The notes under the pieces: model-generated
The model's database searches: none
What the model saw: only the letters and a program-made list of their open reading frames with translations
What the model was told of the DNA's origin: nothing
NCBI RefSeq assembly: GCF_900113605.1
Contig: NZ_FOPY01000018.1
Location: 1 to 58,431 of the forward strand
DNA from: Modicisalibacter xianhensis
Lineage (GTDB): Bacteria > Pseudomonadota > Gammaproteobacteria > Pseudomonadales > Halomonadaceae
Direction: 5' to 3'
DNA: 58,431 nt
Made by a program: the position numbers and the translations under genes
Shown: in pieces, positions 54,839 through 58,431 of the stretch
How the letters are laid out: every line of letters begins with the position of its first letter
Position numbering within the stretch: the first letter of the stretch is position 1

Positions 54839-57688
54839 ATGGACAAGATCCAGGTCAGGGGTGCCCGAACGCACAACCTCAAGAACATCGATGTCGAGTT
54901 GCCACGCGACAAGCTGATCGTGGTGACCGGTCTGTCCGGGTCCGGCAAGTCGTCGCTGGCCTTTGACACGCTGTACGCCGAGGGGCAACGCCGCTATGTC
55001 GAGTCGCTTTCCACCTATGCCCGACAGTTCCTGTCGATGATGGAAAAGCCCGACGTGGATCACATCGAAGGTCTGTCGCCGGCAATTTCCATCGAGCAGA
55101 AATCCACCTCGCACAATCCACGCTCCACGGTCGGCACGATCACCGAGATCTACGACTATCTGCGCCTGCTGTTTGCCCGTGCCGGTACGCCGCGCTGCCC
55201 CGAACACGGCACCGACCTTGAGGCCCAGACGGTCTCGCAAATGGTCGACCAGGTGCTGACGCTCCCCGAGGGCAGCCGCCTGATGCTGATGGCGCCGGTA
55301 GTCTCGGGACGCAAGGGTGAACACCTGCAACTGATTGCCGAACTGCGCGCGCAAGGCTTCGTGCGCGCCATGGTCGATGGCAATGTGGTCGAACTCGACG
55401 ATGTGCCTGCCCTGGAAAAGAACAAGAAGCACGACATCAGCGTGATCGTTGACCGCATCAAGGTACGTGACGACCTCCAGCAGCGTCTGGCGGAGTCCTT
55501 CGAGACCGCACTGAACCTTTCCGACGGTATCGCCGTGGTGCATTTCATGGATGGCGAGCGGGAAGACCTGACCTTTTCGGCGCGTTTCGCCTGCCCCGTC
55601 TGCGGTTACTCCATCGCCGAACTTGAGCCGCGGATGTTCTCGTTCAACAATCCGGCAGGTGCCTGCCCGTCCTGCGACGGGCTGGGTGTACAGCAATTTT
55701 TTGACGCCGACAAGCTGATCAGCCACCCCGAACTGTCGTTGGCTGAAGGCGTGATCAAGGGCTGGGACAGGCGCAGCGTCTATTACTTCAATCAGCTCGA
55801 GGCCGTGGCCAAGCATTACCGCTTCAAGCTGGAGACGCCATGGAACGAGCTCGCCCGGCATGAGCGCGAGGTCATCCTGCATGGTAGCGGGCATGATGCC
55901 GTCGCTTTCAGTTATGTGAACGACCGTGGCCGCAAGGTGACCCGCGAGCACCCCTTCGAGGGTGTGCTACCCAATATGCAGCGTCGCTATCGGGAAACCG
56001 AGTCGAACATGGTCCGCGAGGACCTTGCCAAGTACCTGGCGGTACAGCCCTGCCCCACCTGCCACGGCAGCCGCCTGCGCCGGGAATCGCGCAACGTCTT
56101 CATCGACGATCATACCCTGCCCGACATCGTGCATTTCCCGATCGGTGAGGCCTGGAACTACTTTCGCCAGCTTGAATTGCCAGGGCGCAAGGGCGAGATC
56201 GCCGTCAAGATCATCCACGAGATCCACGCGCGCCTGGAATTTCTGGTCAACGTCGGTCTCGATTACCTGAACCTGGAGCGCAGCGCCGATACCCTGTCGG
56301 GCGGCGAGGCCCAGCGCATCCGTTTGGCGAGCCAGATCGGTGCCGGCCTGGTCGGGGTCATGTACATCCTTGACGAGCCATCCATTGGCCTGCACCAGCG
56401 CGACAACGACCGACTGCTCAAGACGCTCGAGCATCTGCGCAATCTCGGTAATACAGTGATCGTCGTCGAACATGACGAGGACGCCATTCGTGCTGCCGAT
56501 CATGTTCTCGACATCGGTCCCGGCGCTGGCGTACATGGCGGCACGATCGTGGCCCAAGGCACTCCGAAGGACATCCAGCGCAACACGGCATCACTGACCG
56601 GCCAGTACCTGGCCGGCACACGACGAATTGAGGTGCCACCCCATCGCATTCCCGGCAATCCAGAAAAAACGCTGTGCCTGACCGGCGCACGCGGCAACAA
56701 TCTTCAGAACGTCGACCTGGAATTACCACTGGGGCTCTTCATCTGCGTCACGGGGGTATCCGGTTCGGGCAAGTCGACGCTGATCAATTCGACGCTAATG
56801 CCGATCGCGGCTCGCGAGCTCAACCGTGCAACGACGCTGACCCCCGAGCCCTACACGCATATCGAGGGGCTCGATCAGCTCGACAAGATCATCGACATCG
56901 ACCAGAGTCCCATTGGCCGCACGCCGCGCTCGAACCCGGCAACCTATACCGGCATCTTCACGCCGATCCGCGAACTGTTCGCTGGCACCCAGGAGGCGCG
57001 ATCGCGCGGTTACAAGCCTGGCCGCTTCAGCTTCAACGTCAAGGGCGGACGCTGCGAAGCCTGCCAGGGTGAGGGCATGATCAAGGTCGAGATGCATTTT
57101 CTGCCCGACATTTACGTCCCCTGCGATGTCTGTAAAGGCAAGCGCTACAATCGCGAGACGCTCGAGGTCAAGTACAAGGATCGCAGCATCCATGAAGTGC
57201 TCGAGATGACCGTGGAGGAAGCGCTCGACTTCTTCAGCCCGGTCCCAGCCATTGCCCGCCGGCTACAGACGCTGATGGATGTCGGCCTGTCCTACGTGCG
57301 TCTCGGCCAAAGCGCCACCACGCTCTCCGGTGGCGAAGCGCAGCGTGTCAAGCTTGCCCGCGAGTTGGCCAAACGTGACACAGGCAAGACGCTGTACATT
57401 CTCGATGAACCGACAACCGGGCTGCACTTCGAGGACATTCGTCAGTTGCTGACCGTCCTGCATCGCTTACGCGATCATGGCAACACCATCGTGGTAATCG
57501 AGCACAACCTGGACGTGATCAAGACCGCCGACTGGTTGGTGGACCTTGGACCCGAAGGGGGATCCGGCGGTGGGCGCATCATTGCCGAGGGCACACCAGA
57601 GCAGGTTGCAGCAATGTCACATTCGCACACGGGGCGCTTTCTGCAACCGCTACTCGAGCGGAAAACCGTGGATATGGCCGAAAGCTGA
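54839..57688 (+). CDS. uvrA: Excinuclease ABC subunit A
   Basis: Damage-sensing ATPase of nucleotide excision repair. 949 residues, a little longer than E. coli UvrA. Two ABC modules: Walker [14 protein letters not shown] near residue 32 and [13 protein letters not shown] near 640; two signature segments [13 protein letters not shown] and [13 protein letters not shown]; two zinc fingers, [18 protein letters not shown]...CPSC near 255 and CEACQGEG...[10 protein letters not shown] near 740. GAGGTG lies 4-9 bases upstream of the ATG. The neighbours phrB and the alkylpurine glycosylase also act in DNA repair but are not in the same operon. Confidence 0.98.
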   Translation: MDKIQVRGARTHNLKNIDVELPRDKLIVVTGLSGSGKSSLAFDTLYAEGQRRYVESLSTYARQFLSMMEKPDVDHIEGLSPAISIEQKSTSHNPRSTVGTITEIYDYLRLLFARAGTPRCPEHGTDLEAQTVSQMVDQVLTLPEGSRLMLMAPVVSGRKGEHLQLIAELRAQGFVRAMVDGNVVELDDVPALEKNKKHDISVIVDRIKVRDDLQQRLAESFETALNLSDGIAVVHFMDGEREDLTFSARFACPVCGYSIAELEPRMFSFNNPAGACPSCDGLGVQQFFDADKLISHPELSLAEGVIKGWDRRSVYYFNQLEAVAKHYRFKLETPWNELARHEREVILHGSGHDAVAFSYVNDRGRKVTREHPFEGVLPNMQRRYRETESNMVREDLAKYLAVQPCPTCHGSRLRRESRNVFIDDHTLPDIVHFPIGEAWNYFRQLELPGRKGEIAVKIIHEIHARLEFLVNVGLDYLNLERSADTLSGGEAQRIRLASQIGAGLVGVMYILDEPSIGLHQRDNDRLLKTLEHLRNLGNTVIVVEHDEDAIRAADHVLDIGPGAGVHGGTIVAQGTPKDIQRNTASLTGQYLAGTRRIEVPPHRIPGNPEKTLCLTGARGNNLQNVDLELPLGLFICVTGVSGSGKSTLINSTLMPIAARELNRATTLTPEPYTHIEGLDQLDKIIDIDQSPIGRTPRSNPATYTGIFTPIRELFAGTQEARSRGYKPGRFSFNVKGGRCEACQGEGMIKVEMHFLPDIYVPCDVCKGKRYNRETLEVKYKDRSIHEVLEMTVEEALDFFSPVPAIARRLQTLMDVGLSYVRLGQSATTLSGGEAQRVKLARELAKRDTGKTLYILDEPTTGLHFEDIRQLLTVLHRLRDHGNTIVVIEHNLDVIKTADWLVDLGPEGGSGGGRIIAEGTPEQVAAMSHSHTGRFLQPLLERKTVDMAES

Positions 57689-57722
57689 AGCGCGAAGGCT
57701 CTCCAGCCAGCCCACCAAAATA

Positions 57723-57751
57723 AGGGCCCCGATGGAAACCATCGGGGCCCT
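57723..57751. terminator. Hairpin after uvrA
   Basis: Perfect 13-bp inverted repeat AGGGCCCCGATGG (57723-57735) / CCATCGGGGCCCT (57739-57751). In the uvrA direction no T run follows; in the minus direction TTATTTT follows, so it may also be a second terminator for the rRNA operon read from the right. Confidence 0.65.
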
Positions 57752-58068
57752 GGGCGTGGTTCGGGGCTTCCCTAACGAGACATCGGCTTCCTGCCGACGG
57801 CATCCTCCCTGATGCCAATAACGCTCCCTGTCATGAAAGCAACATCCTGTTGCCTGGACTTCCTGTCCGAAACGTCATTCCCTGCCCCGACCAATCCTTC
57901 CAGACTGGGCTGCATCCCTGCAGCACGGCGACCGCTCACTCATCACCGCTCGAACGAGTACAACTCTAGTACAAGAAAAAATGACACTCAAGAAATTTTT
58001 AAACTATTTTAACTTTTACTATCACGGGTTAAGAAAACTGCATAACATTGATCTTCCCCCCGGAAACG
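57752..58068. other. Gap between uvrA and the rRNA operon terminator
   Basis: No gene supported. The right part (about 57960-58040) is AT-rich. A 7-bp direct repeat AGTACAA (57957-57963 and 57968-57974) is present. Short open frames in this stretch have no family character or ribosome-binding sites. Confidence 0.5.
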
Positions 58069-58098
58069 AAAAAACCCCAGCCGGTTGGCTGGGGTTTT
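58069..58098 (-). terminator. rRNA operon terminator
   Basis: AAAACCCCAGCC (58071-58082) pairs with GGCTGGGGTTTT (58087-58098), loop GGTT; on the minus strand the stem ends in a T run. It lies just after 5S rRNA. Confidence 0.85.
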
Positions 58099-58107
58099 CG
58101 AAGAGAT

Positions 58108-58224
58108 GCCTGACGATGACCTACTCTCGCATGGGGAGGCCCCACACTACCATCGGCGCTGAGCGGTTTCACTGCTGAGTTCGGCATGGGGTCAGGTGGG
58201 ACCCGCTCGCTATGGTCGTCAGGC
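58108..58224 (-). rRNA. rrf: 5S ribosomal RNA
   Basis: The minus strand reads as a gammaproteobacterial 5S rRNA: terminal helix GCCTGACGA/TCGTCAGGC, the CCCACCTGACCCCATGCCGA block, the GAACTCAG-x-AGTGAAAC loop and the CCCCATGCGAGAGTAGG block. About 117 nt; ends are approximate to a few bases. Confidence 0.95.
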
Positions 58225-58361
58225 GTAACTGTGGCGTGCTGCCGAAGCAGCACCCAAATACCTGGTGCTCTAACAACGTGATCAAGCTGACGCGATACGA
58301 CTCGCGTATCCGTGTGTCGTGGCGACCGCCACCCGGGCCGTCAGGCCCCTTGGGTGTTATA

Positions 58362-58431
58362 TGGTCAAGCCTCACGGACCATTAGTACGGGTTAGCTCAA
58401 CGCATTGCTGCGCTTCCACATCCCGCCTATC
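58362..58431 (-). rRNA. rrl: 23S ribosomal RNA, 3' end (partial)
   Basis: The minus strand reads the conserved 23S 3' terminus (GGAAGCGCAGCAATGCGTTG and GAGCTAACCCGTACTAATGG, ending in GTGAGGCTTGACC). Only about 70 nt lie inside the window; the gene continues to the right. 58225-58361 is the 23S-5S spacer. Confidence 0.95.

Overview
The window is a GC-rich chromosomal segment from a gammaproteobacterium. Gene content and order (bamD/rluD/pgeF/clpB; ribF-ileS-lspA-fkpB-ispH followed by type IV minor pilins; rplU-rpmA-obgE-proB; fabA-fabB; a uvrA/MFS/ssb neighbourhood) and protein similarity recalled from Pseudomonas and E. coli point to the Oceanospirillales, most likely Halomonadaceae (Halomonas/Chromohalobacter-like). 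A Na+/H+ antiporter and a trehalase fit a halophile. The genus is inference only.

Layout. The left edge is the promoter/leader of an rRNA operon read leftward (16S lies just outside). The right edge holds the 3' end of 23S rRNA and a 5S gene of a second rRNA operon, also read leftward, so the 58 kb lies between two co-oriented rrn operons. 0.6-6 kb: pssA and branched-chain amino acid synthesis (ilvC, divergent regulator ilvY, ilvI-ilvH). 6.5-9.8 kb: cytoplasmic trehalase and a sugar porter with a duplicated upstream element. 9.8-18.5 kb: clpB, pgeF, rluD, bamD, nadE, a small membrane protein, thiO. 18.6-22.2 kb: five minor pseudopilin genes on the minus strand plus one FimT-like gene facing them; no pilY1. 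22.3-30 kb: ispH, fkpB, lspA, ileS, ribF, murJ. 30-34.9 kb: rpsT, proB, obgE, rpmA, rplU, divergent ispB, and tRNA-Pro(CGG). 35-41.2 kb: NhaP-type antiporter, a VOC-like protein, a small membrane protein, a membrane-anchored TlpA-like thioredoxin, rapA. 41.2-46.6 kb: a probable photoprotection group (TIGR01777 epimerase, LitR/CarH-like MerR regulator, photolyase) and a GGDEF-EAL protein. 46.9-54.7 kb: fabA-fabB, a PlsC-like acyltransferase with an RmlD-like protein, an SMP-30 protein, an alkylpurine glycosylase, a YqhA-like protein, ssb, and a YajR-like MFS transporter. 54.8-57.7 kb: uvrA.

Most of the window is ordinary core genome. The points most worth a second look are: (1) the MerR/B12-binding regulator beside phrB, which keeps the cobalamin-binding E-x-H-x2-G motif but lacks the residues that in CarH surround the upper cobalamin face, together with tandem TTGTACAAT boxes in its promoter; (2) the AT-rich PilX-like protein with an unusual repetitive C-terminal half; (3) a 14-bp duplicated dyad upstream of the sugar porter; (4) an 18-bp perfect tandem duplication in the fabA leader. 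No IS element, prophage, CRISPR array or defence island was seen. All start choices, promoters and terminators were read by eye.
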